Shown one piece after another: positions 9,401-18,562 of a stretch of DNA of 64,000 nt (position 1 is the first letter of the stretch; the number at the start of each line of letters is the position of its first letter). The DNA comes from Alkalithermobacter paradoxus (GTDB taxonomy: Bacteria; Bacillota; Clostridia; Peptostreptococcales; Peptostreptococcaceae). The stretch is taken from NCBI GenBank assembly GCA_002029295.1, contig MZGW01000003.1:248001-312000 (forward strand), in the 5' to 3' direction. The position numbers were made by a program, and so were the translations under genes. The notes beneath the pieces were generated by a model that was given only the letters and a program-made list of their open reading frames with translations, made no database searches and was not told the origin of the DNA.

Positions 9401-10074
9401 TGCTAAATCTTGTTACTCACCCTGAATATATAAAAACTGAAAATGAAGGGAATTTATTTATAACTGTTGCGGGAAATGTTGGTGCTGGAAAATCCACGCT
9501 TACTAAAATGCTTGGGGAAAAATTAAATTTTAAGACACATTTTGAAAAAGTAGACACAAACCCATATCTAGATGATTTTTATACTGATCAAGAAAAATGG
9601 GGTTTTCACCTTCAACTTTACTTTCTAGCTCAAAGATTCAAACAGCAAAAAGAAATATCTTGTAATGGATTTGATAATATTCAAGATAGAAGTATATATG
9701 AAGACGTAGAGATATTCGCAAAGTCCCTTTATGAAAACGGAAAAATGAATAAAAGAGATTTTGAAACTTACACTGAACTTTTCTACGATATGATCCCTTA
9801 TCTTAAAAAACCTGATCTTATGATATATTTAACTGGGTCTATAGATTCTATAATAAGTAGGATAAATACAAGAGGAAGAGACATGGAAAAAAGAGTTTCA
9901 AAAGACTACTGGGAAAATCTTCATAGAAGATATGATCATTGGATAAAAAATTATAAAGAATCTCCTGTTCTTTATGTAAATATAGATGAAGTTGATATTA
10001 TAGAAAATCCTCATCACTTAGATATAATAGCATCTAAGGTATTAGATATACTTAAACTTAATAAAGCTATATAA
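9400..10074 (+). CDS. Deoxynucleoside kinase, subunit 2 (deoxyadenosine/deoxycytidine kinase-like)
   Basis: A 224-residue paralogue of the preceding kinase. It has P-loop GNVGAGKSTL near residue 28, KVDTNPYLDDFY, the base-recognition motif QDRSIYEDVEIFA near 105, and the lid TRGRDMEKRVSKDYW near 165. The classical DRS motif is intact here, unlike in the upstream partner. It starts at the last base of the upstream stop codon. It probably provides dAMP/dCMP from salvaged nucleosides and pairs with the upstream subunit. It ends at a terminator shared with pyrE. Confidence 0.87.
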   Translation: MLNLVTHPEYIKTENEGNLFITVAGNVGAGKSTLTKMLGEKLNFKTHFEKVDTNPYLDDFYTDQEKWGFHLQLYFLAQRFKQQKEISCNGFDNIQDRSIYEDVEIFAKSLYENGKMNKRDFETYTELFYDMIPYLKKPDLMIYLTGSIDSIISRINTRGRDMEKRVSKDYWENLHRRYDHWIKNYKESPVLYVNIDEVDIIENPHHLDIIASKVLDILKLNKAI

Positions 10075-10079
10075 ACTTT

Positions 10080-10114
10080 AAACCCCTTCACAATAATTAT
10101 GAGAGAAGGGGTTT
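10080..10114. terminator. Bidirectional terminator between the kinases and pyrE
   Basis: A perfect 10-bp stem, AAACCCCTTC / GAAGGGGTTT, encloses a 15-base loop and lies between the convergent kinase and pyr operons; its arms supply A/T runs on both strands. Confidence 0.85.
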
Positions 10115-10125
10115 GAAATTTAACT

Positions 10126-10671
10126 TTATCTACTACCTGGTTTCACAAAAGGTATATTATCTTTGCAAAGCTTACAATCTGATTCATCAAAAGTTTCTAT
10201 ATCAAGCTTTATCGCACTATATATAGGCATTCCTATATCAGTGCTGCTTCTATCTATAATACACGCTACTCCTATAACTTCTCCGCCCATACTTTCTATA
10301 GCTTCCTTTGTTTCAAGTGTAGACTTTCCTGTTGTTACTACATCTTCAGTTATAAGTACTTTAGCTCCTTTTTCTATCTCAAATCCCCTTCTTATCTGCA
10401 TTAATCCATCTTTTCTTTCTGCAAATATTGACTCTTTACCTAGTTGTCTTCCAAGTTCGTACGAAACTAATATTCCACCCATTGCAGGCCCAACTAATAT
10501 ATCTATATCAATATCTTTTATTTTATCTGCAACAACTTTAAGTACCTTTTCTGCTTTGTCTGGATATCTAAGTATCTTAGCACACTGAACATATCTATTG
10601 CTATGCTTTCCTGATGATAATAAAAAGTGTCCTTCAAGTAATGCTCCACATTCTTTTAATATGTTTTCCAT
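10126..10671 (-). CDS. pyrE: Orotate phosphoribosyltransferase
   Basis: Makes orotidine 5'-phosphate from orotate and PRPP, the fifth step of UMP synthesis. The 181-residue protein has [17 protein letters not shown] at residues 16-32, the flexible catalytic loop [15 protein letters not shown] near 84, and the PRPP-binding motif [14 protein letters not shown] near 105. The C-terminus carries a CKLCKD motif that is found in some clostridial members. It is the last gene of the pyr operon, 11 bp after pyrD. Confidence 0.95.
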   Translation of the reverse strand: MENILKECGALLEGHFLLSSGKHSNRYVQCAKILRYPDKAEKVLKVVADKIKDIDIDILVGPAMGGILVSYELGRQLGKESIFAERKDGLMQIRRGFEIEKGAKVLITEDVVTTGKSTLETKEAIESMGGEVIGVACIIDRSSTDIGMPIYSAIKLDIETFDESDCKLCKDNIPFVKPGSR

Positions 10672-10682
10672 AGTATCTCCTC

Positions 10683-11585
10683 CTAAATTATCCCTCTTAT
10701 TTCATCTAGCGATTTTATATTTTCTTTTTTCATATATTCATTTATGCCATCTATTATATCTATACCTATCCTAGGATTTATAAAGTTTGCAGTTCCTACC
10801 TGAATACAAGTAGCTCCTGCCATTATAAATTCCAAAGCATCTTTATGATTGCTTATACCTCCCATTCCCACAACAGGAATTGATACATTCTTACAAACCT
10901 GATGAACCATTCTAAGTGCCATTGGCTTTATACAAGGACCTGAAAGTCCTGCATACATATTATCAAATATAGCCTTTCTTTTATCTATATCTATAGCCAT
11001 TCCCATAAATGTATTTACTAATGATACTCCATCTGCTCCTTCTTCTTCGCACATAACCGCCATATTCACTATATTTTCTGCATTAGGAGATAATTTTACT
11101 ATCAAAGGAACATTACAAACATCTCTTACTTTTCTAACTACTTGTCTTGCAATATCAGTTCTTATTCCAAATGCTATACCGCCTTCTTTTACATTAGGAC
11201 AAGATATATTAAGCTCTATTGCATCAACATTGTTCTTACAGGCTATTTCTACACTTTCTATATATTCATCTATAGTAGATCCACCTATATTTACAATGCT
11301 TACAGTATCAAGTAATTTTAAATAATCATTATACTCCTCTACAAATTTATCAATACCTGGATTTTCAAGCCCTACACTATTTAGCATACCAGATGCTGTT
11401 TCCCAAACTCTAATTCCATTATTTCCATCTCTTTTATTAAGTGTTATTCCTTTGGTACATATGCCCCCAAGCTTTTGAATATCATATATTCTTTCATACT
11501 CTTTCCCAAATCCAAATGTACCAGATGCCATAACAACTGGGTTTTTAAAGTTTAGTTTTCCGAATTTCACACTTAAATTAGGCAT
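10683..11585 (-). CDS. pyrD: Dihydroorotate dehydrogenase, class 1B catalytic subunit
   Basis: FMN subunit that oxidises dihydroorotate to orotate and passes electrons to PyrK. Seen: N-terminal [27 protein letters not shown] around residue 145 with the catalytic cysteine region near 130, [10 protein letters not shown] near 165, and the FMN-phosphate site GMGGISN near 243. The ATG at 11585 follows GAGGTG by 8 bases and is preferred over the TTG three bases upstream. It overlaps pyrK by 8 bases, as expected for the PyrD-PyrK heterotetramer that uses NAD. Confidence 0.95.
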   Translation of the reverse strand: MPNLSVKFGKLNFKNPVVMASGTFGFGKEYERIYDIQKLGGICTKGITLNKRDGNNGIRVWETASGMLNSVGLENPGIDKFVEEYNDYLKLLDTVSIVNIGGSTIDEYIESVEIACKNNVDAIELNISCPNVKEGGIAFGIRTDIARQVVRKVRDVCNVPLIVKLSPNAENIVNMAVMCEEEGADGVSLVNTFMGMAIDIDKRKAIFDNMYAGLSGPCIKPMALRMVHQVCKNVSIPVVGMGGISNHKDALEFIMAGATCIQVGTANFINPRIGIDIIDGINEYMKKENIKSLDEIRGII

Positions 11586-12267
11586 CAAATATCACCTCAT
11601 CTCCTAAGAAAACAGGTCCATCTAAACATGTCTTCTTATTCCCTCCCTTTGTCTTACATGTACACACTAAACAGCCCCCAACTCCACAAGCCATTCTTTT
11701 TTCTATCGATACATATACTTTTGTTTTTTTATCTCTTGCCATATCTACTATCTTCTTCATCATAGGCATAGGCCCACAAGTCATTATATAATCATACTCT
11801 GATACATCTAATATATCAGTTATGTTCTTACCTACTGTTACATAGAATCTATCAGATAAGTCCCTATACTCATCCAAAAGTATAGCCTCTTTACTAAATC
11901 CCATATATATATCAACATTTTTTAATGTTTTAGCAGCTAGATATAAAGGTGCTACTCCCATTCCACCTCCAACTAAAGCTATCTTGCCTTCAACTTTTGG
12001 AAATGTATTGCCGTAAGGGCCTTCTAACTTAATAGTATCATCACTCTTTAACTTGCTTAGTATCTTTGTTCCTTCCCCAACTACCTTATATAAAAAGCTT
12101 ATATAATTATCTCCTATATCATGTATACTTATAGGCCTTGAAAGAAGTGGATGCTTATCCCAAGCCCTTAACATATAAAACTGTCCCATACTTCCTTCAA
12201 ATTTCCCTTGTACTTTAAGAAGGTACATACCTTCACCAATGTATTCATTAGAAATTACCTTAGCCAT
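11578..12267 (-). CDS. pyrK: Dihydroorotate dehydrogenase electron-transfer subunit
   Basis: FAD and [2Fe-2S] subunit linking PyrD to NAD. The 229-residue protein shows the FAD-binding RPISIHD near residue 43, the NAD-side [14 protein letters not shown] near 98, and the cluster ligands in [11 protein letters not shown] followed by a fourth cysteine in KKTCLDGP near 217. It overlaps pyrF by 13 bases and pyrD by 8, so the cluster is tightly packed. Confidence 0.95.
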   Translation of the reverse strand: MAKVISNEYIGEGMYLLKVQGKFEGSMGQFYMLRAWDKHPLLSRPISIHDIGDNYISFLYKVVGEGTKILSKLKSDDTIKLEGPYGNTFPKVEGKIALVGGGMGVAPLYLAAKTLKNVDIYMGFSKEAILLDEYRDLSDRFYVTVGKNITDILDVSEYDYIMTCGPMPMMKKIVDMARDKKTKVYVSIEKRMACGVGGCLVCTCKTKGGNKKTCLDGPVFLGDEVIFDA

Positions 12268-13112
12268 TTCAGTATGTCCTCCCTCATATTTATAACTTCT
12301 CTTCTAGAAAATTCACTAAAATTTACTCCTTCTTCTTTTCCTTTATGAGCTGTTATTATTCCTCTTGAAGAATTTACAACTCCACTCATGTTTTTCCCTA
12401 AAAGATGTGCTATATCTTTAGCACTCCCCCCTTGTTCTCCATACCCAGGTATTAAGAAGAACATATTATTAAATCTATTCTTTATATTTATCATTTCATC
12501 AAAATGTGTTCCCCCAATAACACCACCTATACAGCTAAATCCACTTTCTCCTATATATTCACTTCCCCAACTAGTTACTTTTTGTCCTACCTTAACATAT
12601 AGTTTTTCATCATTTACTTTAAGCTCCTGAAAATCGTTAGAACTTTCATTTGATGTTTTTATTAGTACAAATAATCCCTTATCCTTATTTTTTACATATT
12701 CAAAGTAAGGGCTTACAGCATCAACTCCCATATATGGGCTTACAGTTATAAAGTCACATTCAAAATCTCCTTCAAAGTGAGCTTTTGCGTACATCTTTGC
12801 AGTTGATGATATATCTCCTCTTTTTATATCACCTATTGATATTCCCTTGATATCCTTTATATATTTTAAAGTTTTGCTGTATGCCATAAGGCCTTCAATT
12901 CCTAGTGCCTCATAGCAAGCTATCTGTAGTTTGTAGCATGAACAAACATCAAAAGTTGCATCTATTATACTTTTATTAAACTCAAATATCTTATCTTGTA
13001 TTGATTTTGTGCTATTTAATATATATTCTGGAATATACTCAAGTCTGGTATCAAGGCCTACGCATACTGGCCCTTTTTCTATTACACTTTGGTAAAGTTT
13101 ATCTATTATCAT
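12255..13112 (-). CDS. pyrF: Orotidine 5'-phosphate decarboxylase (long, type 2)
   Basis: Decarboxylates OMP to UMP, the last step of the pathway. At 285 residues it belongs to the longer subfamily found in clostridia, mycobacteria and Myxococcus. The catalytic DIKRGDISSTAKMYAKA lies near residue 95, preceded by VGLDTRLEYIP near 18. The phosphate-site region IPGYGEQGGSAKD is near 220. It overlaps pyrC by 14 bases. Confidence 0.95.
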   Translation of the reverse strand: MIIDKLYQSVIEKGPVCVGLDTRLEYIPEYILNSTKSIQDKIFEFNKSIIDATFDVCSCYKLQIACYEALGIEGLMAYSKTLKYIKDIKGISIGDIKRGDISSTAKMYAKAHFEGDFECDFITVSPYMGVDAVSPYFEYVKNKDKGLFVLIKTSNESSNDFQELKVNDEKLYVKVGQKVTSWGSEYIGESGFSCIGGVIGGTHFDEMINIKNRFNNMFFLIPGYGEQGGSAKDIAHLLGKNMSGVVNSSRGIITAHKGKEEGVNFSEFSRREVINMREDILKWLR

Positions 13113-14247
13113 AAAGAATCGCCCCGCCTTTTATAGTCATTTTTACTTCTCCACATACCTCATAACCATCGAATGGATTATTTTTTCCCTTAGATATAAA
13201 TTTGCTAGTATCTATTTTATATTTTTTATTTAAGTCAACTAAAACCAAATCCGCTACATATCCTTCTTTTATAAGCCCACACTTTAAATTTAATATCCTA
13301 GCTGGATTATAACTCATCATTTCACTTAGCTTATTTATTGATATGTCATTTTCCTTAAAAACTCTATATACCATCGAAAAAGCTACTTCTATATTTGATA
13401 TTCCCGGTGCATTATTTTTTTTATCTTCCATGCTGTGTGGTGCATGATCCGTTCCTATAATATCTATATATCCTTCTTTTATTCCTTGTATTAATGCACC
13501 TACATCTTCTGTAGTTGCAAAGCTAGGATTGACCTTATAATCTATGTTGCTCTTAAATATGTGGTGTGGTGTTACCTCACAAGTAAATTTTATATTCTTA
13601 TCCTTAAACTCTCTTATCGTATCTAATGTACTTTTTAGACTTATATGGCATATATGAAGATTTCCACCTACATCTTCTAAAATTTCAAGATCTCTTCTTA
13701 CTATCTCCTCTTCAGAATCGCAGTGAGTTAACACCTTAAAGTTCATATCTTTTGATAACTTAAGAGCTTTTCTCATAATATCTTCATTTTCTATTGTTTT
13801 CCCATCGTCAGAAAACAATTTAGTGTATTTTATCATCTTATCAAAGTCTACAGTTTCTACTCCGTCTAAATTTTTAGTTACAGAACTTATTTGAACAACA
13901 TTGCATAGATTAAGGTTTTTCACTTTCTCATTTATAAATTCCATTACATCTTCGTTATCGCAAACTGGATTTGTATTAGCCATTGCACAAAGAGTTGTAA
14001 ATCCACCTTTCAATGCTGCTCTTTGACCACTTTCTAAATCCTCTTTATATTCATATCCAGGAGTTCTAAGATGTGTATGCATATCTACAAACGAAGGAAG
14101 TAGTGTTAGCCCTTTAGCATCTATACTTTCATACTCTGATCTAATGTTTTGGCCAACTTCTTTTATTATTCCATTTTCAATCATTACATCTGCATGCATA
14201 TCCCTAGTAGCATCAATTACATTTACATTCTTTATTAATAAATTCAT
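13099..14247 (-). CDS. pyrC: Dihydroorotase
   Basis: Zinc amidohydrolase that cyclises carbamoyl-aspartate to dihydroorotate. The ATG beginning [12 protein letters not shown] is chosen because CAGGGTG precedes it. Signatures are the metal ligands DMHTHLRTPG near residue 50, a histidine in LTHCDSEEE near 168, HICHISL near 193 and the catalytic aspartate in GTDHAPHS near 263. The position normally held by the carbamylated lysine was not assigned with confidence. It is 382 residues, class I-like. It overlaps pyrI by 4 bases. Confidence 0.93.
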   Translation of the reverse strand: MNLLIKNVNVIDATRDMHADVMIENGIIKEVGQNIRSEYESIDAKGLTLLPSFVDMHTHLRTPGYEYKEDLESGQRAALKGGFTTLCAMANTNPVCDNEDVMEFINEKVKNLNLCNVVQISSVTKNLDGVETVDFDKMIKYTKLFSDDGKTIENEDIMRKALKLSKDMNFKVLTHCDSEEEIVRRDLEILEDVGGNLHICHISLKSTLDTIREFKDKNIKFTCEVTPHHIFKSNIDYKVNPSFATTEDVGALIQGIKEGYIDIIGTDHAPHSMEDKKNNAPGISNIEVAFSMVYRVFKENDISINKLSEMMSYNPARILNLKCGLIKEGYVADLVLVDLNKKYKIDTSKFISKGKNNPFDGYEVCGEVKMTIKGGAILYDNR

Positions 14248-14666
14248 ATAGACACCCTGCAATCGCAGTATTCGCATTTATATTCTTTATTTTCTTTATC
14301 TACAAGCACAAATTCTATATCTTCTATATTCTCAACAGTACTTATGCATCTAGGGTTTTTGCATTTTAATGTTCCTTTTATTTTTTGTGGCAATCTTAGT
14401 TGTATTTTTTCTCTTATCTTTCCGTCTTCAATTATATTTATAGTTATATTTGGATCTATAAGTCCTAGTATATGAACATCTAGATTTATCTCGTTCTCTA
14501 TTTTTATAATGTCTTTTTTATCCATTTTATTAGAGCTTACATTCTTTAAAAGTGCAGTGCTATATTCAGCTTTGTGAAGTCCTAATTCTTTAAATATTTT
14601 GTATCCACAACCTGATTTAATATGGTCTATTACTATTCCTCTTTTTATGCTAGTTACATTAAGCAT
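14244..14666 (-). CDS. pyrI: Aspartate carbamoyltransferase regulatory chain
   Basis: PyrI binds nucleotides and assembles with PyrB into allosteric ATCase. The 140-residue protein has an N-terminal allosteric domain with [12 protein letters not shown] near residue 7 and a zinc domain with four cysteines arranged as CKNPRC and CEYCD, which contact the catalytic chain. Its presence means that pyrimidine flow is controlled allosterically here as well as by PyrR; Bacillus lacks PyrI. It overlaps pyrB by 8 bases. Confidence 0.95.
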   Translation of the reverse strand: MLNVTSIKRGIVIDHIKSGCGYKIFKELGLHKAEYSTALLKNVSSNKMDKKDIIKIENEINLDVHILGLIDPNITINIIEDGKIREKIQLRLPQKIKGTLKCKNPRCISTVENIEDIEFVLVDKENKEYKCEYCDCRVSI

Positions 14667-15582
14667 CTATCTCAACCCCCAAAAGTTTAATTATAAGAGC
14701 CATTCTAACAAACATTCCAAATTTAGCTTGATCAAAGTATACACTTTTACTATCTTCATCTACTTCTGTGGCTATCTCATTTACTCTTGGAAGTGGGTGC
14801 ATTATTATCATATCTTTTTTAGATTTTTCTATTTTCTGTTTAGTTAGTACATAACTATCTTTCAATCTTAGATAATCTTCTTCATTAAAAAATCTTTCTT
14901 TCTGAACCCTAGTCATATAAAGTATATCTATATCATCTATGACTTCTTCTAAGTTCGTAGTTTCTATATATGAATTAGAATCTATCTCATCTTTTATATA
15001 TTCTGGAATTTTTAGTTCTGGTGGGGATATAAATATGAATTTAGTATTTTCATATTTATTCATAGCTTTAACTAAAGAATGAACTGTTCTTCCAAACTTT
15101 AAATCTCCACAAACTGCAACTGTGTGACTTGAAAGTTTGCCTTTTAATGAATTTATTGTAAGTAAATCTGTAAGAGTTTGGGTGGGATGATGATGTCCTC
15201 CATCACCAGCATTTACCAAAGGAATTGTTGAGTATTTAGAAGCAAGCTTAGGTGCTCCTTCTTTTGGGTGTCTCATAACCGCTAAATCAGCATAACAAGC
15301 TATAGTTCTTATTGTGTCTGCAATACTTTCTCCTTTTGATACAGATGATCCATTAGGATCAGAAAATCCTATTATGCTTCCTCCTAATCTAAGCATAGCT
15401 ACTTCAAAACTAAATCTCGTTCTAGTAGAAGGCTCATAAAATAGTGTAGCTAATACTTTTCCTTTGCATACATCACTATATCTTTCTGGATTGATTATTA
15501 TTTCTTTAGATAAGTCTAATATTTCTCTTATCTCATCTAAAGAAAATTCTTCTAAATCGATTAGATGCTTTCCTTTTAACAT
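14659..15582 (-). CDS. pyrB: Aspartate carbamoyltransferase catalytic chain
   Basis: Condenses aspartate with carbamoyl phosphate. The 307-residue protein contains the carbamoyl-phosphate site [13 protein letters not shown] near residue 49, [14 protein letters not shown] near 127 and [10 protein letters not shown] near 262. It is the first gene of pyrBICFKDE. The leader carries a PyrR attenuator. A second PyrR-type motif at 15601-15615 lies 4 bases from the AGGAGG ribosome site, suggesting extra control of its translation. Genes for carbamoyl-phosphate synthase and PyrR are not in the window. Confidence 0.96.
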   Translation of the reverse strand: MLKGKHLIDLEEFSLDEIREILDLSKEIIINPERYSDVCKGKVLATLFYEPSTRTRFSFEVAMLRLGGSIIGFSDPNGSSVSKGESIADTIRTIACYADLAVMRHPKEGAPKLASKYSTIPLVNAGDGGHHHPTQTLTDLLTINSLKGKLSSHTVAVCGDLKFGRTVHSLVKAMNKYENTKFIFISPPELKIPEYIKDEIDSNSYIETTNLEEVIDDIDILYMTRVQKERFFNEEDYLRLKDSYVLTKQKIEKSKKDMIIMHPLPRVNEIATEVDEDSKSVYFDQAKFGMFVRMALIIKLLGVEIDA

Positions 15583-15600
15583 TTTATTTCCTCCTTTTTT

Positions 15601-15615
15601 AGCCTCTCTGGACTA
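15601..15615 (-). promoter_or_regulatory. Second PyrR-type RNA motif, next to the pyrB ribosome site
   Basis: On the minus strand TAGTCCAGAGAGGCT is identical over 15 bases to the motif in the upstream anti-antiterminator. It is flanked by short complementary arms (CTTTT / AAAAAG around TAG / CTA, with AAAA unpaired on the 5' side), the bulged hairpin form that PyrR recognises. It lies after the terminator and abuts the AGGAGG of pyrB. Confidence 0.75.
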
Positions 15616-15631
15616 TTTTAAAAGACAAAAA

Positions 15632-15659
15632 GCCTCCCTACATTTTGGCGTAGGAAGGC
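15632..15659 (-). terminator. PyrR-controlled attenuator terminator of the pyr operon
   Basis: On the minus strand GCCTTCCTA and TAGGGAGGC form a 9-bp stem followed by TTTTTGTCTTTT. The 5' arm CCTTCCTA can instead pair with TAGGAAGG just after the first PyrR motif, forming an antiterminator. Confidence 0.9.
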
Positions 15660-15683
15660 ATAGATATCCCTAGATATTATTTA

Positions 15684-15713
15684 ATAACCTTCCTAGCCTC
15701 TCTGGACTAGCTT
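15684..15713 (-). promoter_or_regulatory. PyrR-binding anti-antiterminator of the pyr leader
   Basis: Minus strand: CTAG-TCCAGAGAGG-CTAG forms the PyrR hairpin (motif at 15695-15709). The following AGGAAGG is shared between this hairpin region and the antiterminator. When UMP-bound PyrR holds this hairpin, the downstream terminator forms; this mechanism is established for Bacillus pyr operons. Confidence 0.9.
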
Positions 15714-15736
15714 AAAGATAACATTTTCTTTATAAG

Positions 15737-15765
15737 ATAATATCACCTAGAAGATACATTGTCAA
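15737..15765 (-). promoter_or_regulatory. Promoter of the pyr operon
   Basis: On the minus strand TTGACA (15760-15765) and TATTAT (15737-15742) are 17 bp apart, about 30 bp before the PyrR hairpin. Confidence 0.75.
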
Positions 15766-15842
15766 TATATTGTATTCGACAAAGAGAAATATATTCTCTT
15801 ATTTTTATACATATTTCCCGAGAAATAATCATAAGTATATTT

Positions 15843-16085
15843 TTATTTGTCATTAATTAGATGTGACCCTTGCATTAGAAAGTTTAGTACAAGTTTTGCT
15901 TCTTCTTCGTTTTCTACTTCAACTACAATATCATTAGGATTTTCATTAACTATATACATCGCTCCTATTATTGATTTTGCATTTACTGAATATTCTCCAG
16001 ATTTAAGATATACTTTTCCCTTTAGTTTAGATACAAATTCTACAAATCTGTTTATATCTTCTACCTTCATAAAAGTAACTCTCAT
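15843..16085 (-). CDS. HPr-like domain protein lacking the phospho-histidine
   Basis: An 80-residue protein with the fold signature of HPr: VNAKSIIGAMYIVNENPNDI near residues 33-52 corresponds to the HPr region around regulatory Ser46, and the C-terminal helix EEEAKLVLNFLM also fits. The usual GLHARPA segment with His15 is replaced by MKVEDINRFVEF, so it cannot act as a normal phosphocarrier. Such degenerate HPr-like proteins occur in clostridia; their role is unknown. It may be a regulatory or binding domain. It stands alone between pyrB and gdhA. Confidence 0.75.
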   Translation of the reverse strand: MRVTFMKVEDINRFVEFVSKLKGKVYLKSGEYSVNAKSIIGAMYIVNENPNDIVVEVENEEEAKLVLNFLMQGSHLINDK

Positions 16086-16148
16086 TTTATCATCTCCTTA
16101 TATTATTTTTCAATTATATGATACACATAATTTATTAAATCTAAACGC

Positions 16149-16178
16149 AAAAAGAGAACCCCAAATGGGATTCTCTGA
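16149..16178 (-). terminator. Terminator of gdhA
   Basis: Minus strand: AGAGAATCCC / GGGGTTCTCT with loop ATTT and one mismatch-type wobble, followed by TTTTTGCG. It begins 8 bp after the gdhA stop codon. Confidence 0.85.
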
Positions 16179-16185
16179 ATAATTT

Positions 16186-17553
16186 CTAGTATATTCCTTG
16201 TGCCATCATTGCTTCTGCAACTTTTTTGAATCCAGCTATGTTAGCACCAGCAACTAAGTTGTAACCAAATCCATATTCCTCAGCAGCTTGCTTAGCATTT
16301 TCATGGATGTTGATCATTATTTGATGTAATTTAGCATCTACTTCTTCTCTAGTCCAAGCAAGTCTCATGCTGTTTTGAGACATTTCAAGAGCAGAAGTTG
16401 CAACTCCACCAGCGTTAGCAGCTTTAGCAGGTCCTACTATAACTCCATTAGCTAAGAAGTATTCTACAGCTTCGTTAGTACATGGCATGTTAGCTCCTTC
16501 AGCAACATACTTAACTCCGTTTGCAACTATTTGTTTAGCATGCTCTAAAGTAATGTCGTTTTGGATTGCACATGGCATTACTATGTCAACTTTAACATTC
16601 CATGGTTTTTCTCCTGCAACGAACTCAACACCGTATTTATCTGCATAGTCTTTAACTCTAGCACCTTTGTTTTCTTTTAACATTTCAACTAAGTAATCTA
16701 TTTTTTCTCCAGTTATTCCTTCTGGATCGTAGATGTATCCGTCTGGTCCAGAAAGCGTAACTACTTTACCACCTAAATCAGCAACTTTTTGGCATGCTCC
16801 CCAAGCAACGTTACCAAATCCTGAAACAGCTACTGTTTTACCTTCGAAAGTTTCTCCATTATGCTTAAGCATTTCGTTACAGAAGTAAGTTACACCAAAT
16901 CCTGTAGCTTCAGGTCTTATTAAGCTTCCTCCGTAAGATAATCCTTTTCCAGTAAGAACTCCGTTTTCGAATGCTCCTCTGATTCTTCTGTAGTGTCCAT
17001 ACATGTATCCTATTTCTCTTGCTCCAACACCGATATCTCCAGCTGGAACGTCTACATCTGGTCCTATATGTCTGTAAAGCTCTGTCATGAAGCTTTCGCA
17101 GAATCTCATTATTTCAGCATCAGACTTTCCTCTAGCATCGAAATCTGATCCACCTTTTCCTCCTCCTATTGGAAGTCCAGTTAATGAGTTTTTGAATATT
17201 TGCTCAAATCCTAAGAATTTGATTATTCCTGAGTAAACTGTTGGATGGAATCTAATTCCTCCTTTGTATGGTCCTATAGCTCCATTGAATTGAACTCTCA
17301 TTCCACGGTTTACTTGTACATTTCCTTGATCGTCAACCCAAGGCACTTTAAATGATATCATTCTTTCAGGCTCAATCATTCTCTCTAAAAGATTAGCTTT
17401 TATGTACTCTGGATGTTTTTCTAATACTGGAGTTAAAGAATGTAATACTTCCTCAACTGCTTGAATAAATTCTGGTTCACTAGCATTTCTAGCTTTTGTA
17501 TTTTCTAATACTTTCGCTATGTACTCTTTAGGACTTAAAACTTGGTTTTCCAT
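16186..17553 (-). CDS. gdhA: Glutamate dehydrogenase, hexameric
   Basis: Interconverts glutamate and 2-oxoglutarate plus ammonia. The 455-residue sequence is of the hexameric ~50 kDa class: substrate site GGGKGGSDFDARGKS near residue 126 with the catalytic lysine, DVPAGDIGVGAREI near 166, and the dinucleotide fold VSGFGNVAWGA near 243. The sequence resembles clostridial and enterobacterial enzymes; whether it uses NAD or NADP was not settled. Codon use is noticeably smoother than in neighbours, which suggests high expression. It has its own promoter, leader of about 80 bases and terminator. Confidence 0.95.
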   Translation of the reverse strand: MENQVLSPKEYIAKVLENTKARNASEPEFIQAVEEVLHSLTPVLEKHPEYIKANLLERMIEPERMISFKVPWVDDQGNVQVNRGMRVQFNGAIGPYKGGIRFHPTVYSGIIKFLGFEQIFKNSLTGLPIGGGKGGSDFDARGKSDAEIMRFCESFMTELYRHIGPDVDVPAGDIGVGAREIGYMYGHYRRIRGAFENGVLTGKGLSYGGSLIRPEATGFGVTYFCNEMLKHNGETFEGKTVAVSGFGNVAWGACQKVADLGGKVVTLSGPDGYIYDPEGITGEKIDYLVEMLKENKGARVKDYADKYGVEFVAGEKPWNVKVDIVMPCAIQNDITLEHAKQIVANGVKYVAEGANMPCTNEAVEYFLANGVIVGPAKAANAGGVATSALEMSQNSMRLAWTREEVDAKLHQIMINIHENAKQAAEEYGFGYNLVAGANIAGFKKVAEAMMAQGIY

Positions 17554-17635
17554 ATTAAGAAGCCCCCTTCATTTATTTTTATTTGTAGAATCTTGTTACA
17601 ATTTGTTGAAAACATTTTCCCTGTCTCCTAATTGG

Positions 17636-17665
17636 ATTATAACATAGTGATTTCACCTTTGTAAA
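17636..17665 (-). promoter_or_regulatory. Probable gdhA promoter
   Basis: Minus strand: TTTACA (17660-17665) and a perfect TATAAT (17636-17641) are 18 bp apart. Confidence 0.55.
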
Positions 17666-17678
17666 TATCATTTATGAA

Positions 17679-18491
17679 TTATTTATCAAAGTATATTCTC
17701 ACTATATTTATATTTATAGCTAGTATATTTAGAAGTGTCATATTTTCTAAGCTTTTTAATATATTCTGTTGAATTTTATATGATGGAGATATTAAATTAC
17801 CATACTTCATTCCAACTTTTATATTTATTTCTATTCCTTTCGATAAATCACTTACCTCTATTGCATATACTCTTATATCTTCATTTAGGTTTGATATTTC
17901 ATAGTCAATTATCTGAATAATCGCTCTTTCTGATATAAAGTATTTTCCAAGGTAGCTAAACGTAGGTCTAACCAATGTTTTCTCTACTTCTTCAACCTCA
18001 CTATTTTTATTCTTGAATAGAAGTTTTATTGGATTTCTAAACATTCCAGAAAAATGTCTTTTTACCTCGAATGTCGGAAGTGGAACTATGTGTATGCCTT
18101 CTTGCAATCTACTTGTCTTGGCTTTTTCTATTTCTTCTTTTGTGGCTATATCGTATATACTTATTTCTTTATGTACTTTTCCAAGTTCTAATCTATCACA
18201 TATTATATTTATCATTCTTCTAGAAGTTCCAATTACAAGTATTTTATCTACATTATTTCTTTTTATAGCTTCTTTTACCTTATTTTTATGAACTACATCT
18301 TCAAATATAGCTCTTCTTACAGCTTCCATTTTTGTTGATGCCCTCTTAGCCGAAACTCCTGCTATTATCTTGTTTTTATGTATGAGTATTCCGTCATCTA
18401 TTATGTACTCTATATCATTTTCATAAGATACCTTCAATGCTCTATAACTTTTTCCTGTACCACTTGGTCCAACTAAAGAATATACTTTCAT
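17679..18491 (-). CDS. P-loop ATP-binding protein of unknown function
   Basis: A 270-residue cytoplasmic protein with a Walker A motif at its N-terminus (VGPSGTGKSYRAL). The first half resembles a small nucleotide kinase fold (IIDDGILIHKNKI, then ILVIGTSRRMINIICDRL). The second half is rich in beta-strand and charged residues and has no recognised motif (IEVSDLSKGIEINIKVGMKYG). The ATG at 18491 follows GAGAGG and is preferred over GTG two codons earlier. I recognise it only as a conserved clostridial hypothetical. It lies between gdhA and the glp cluster with no operon partner, so context gives no function. Confidence 0.7.
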   Translation of the reverse strand: MKVYSLVGPSGTGKSYRALKVSYENDIEYIIDDGILIHKNKIIAGVSAKRASTKMEAVRRAIFEDVVHKNKVKEAIKRNNVDKILVIGTSRRMINIICDRLELGKVHKEISIYDIATKEEIEKAKTSRLQEGIHIVPLPTFEVKRHFSGMFRNPIKLLFKNKNSEVEEVEKTLVRPTFSYLGKYFISERAIIQIIDYEISNLNEDIRVYAIEVSDLSKGIEINIKVGMKYGNLISPSYKIQQNILKSLENMTLLNILAININIVRIYFDK

Positions 18492-18532
18492 AGACACCTC
18501 TCTGATTTTGTTATTATTTAATATTATATCAA

Positions 18533-18562
18533 AAAAAGAAAGGTATTTTTACCTTTCTTTCT
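18533..18562 (-). terminator. Terminator of the glp oxidoreductase operon
   Basis: Minus strand: AAAGAAAGGT / ACCTTTCTTT with loop AAAAAT, followed by a T run. It overlaps the end of the DUF1667 gene. Confidence 0.85.
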
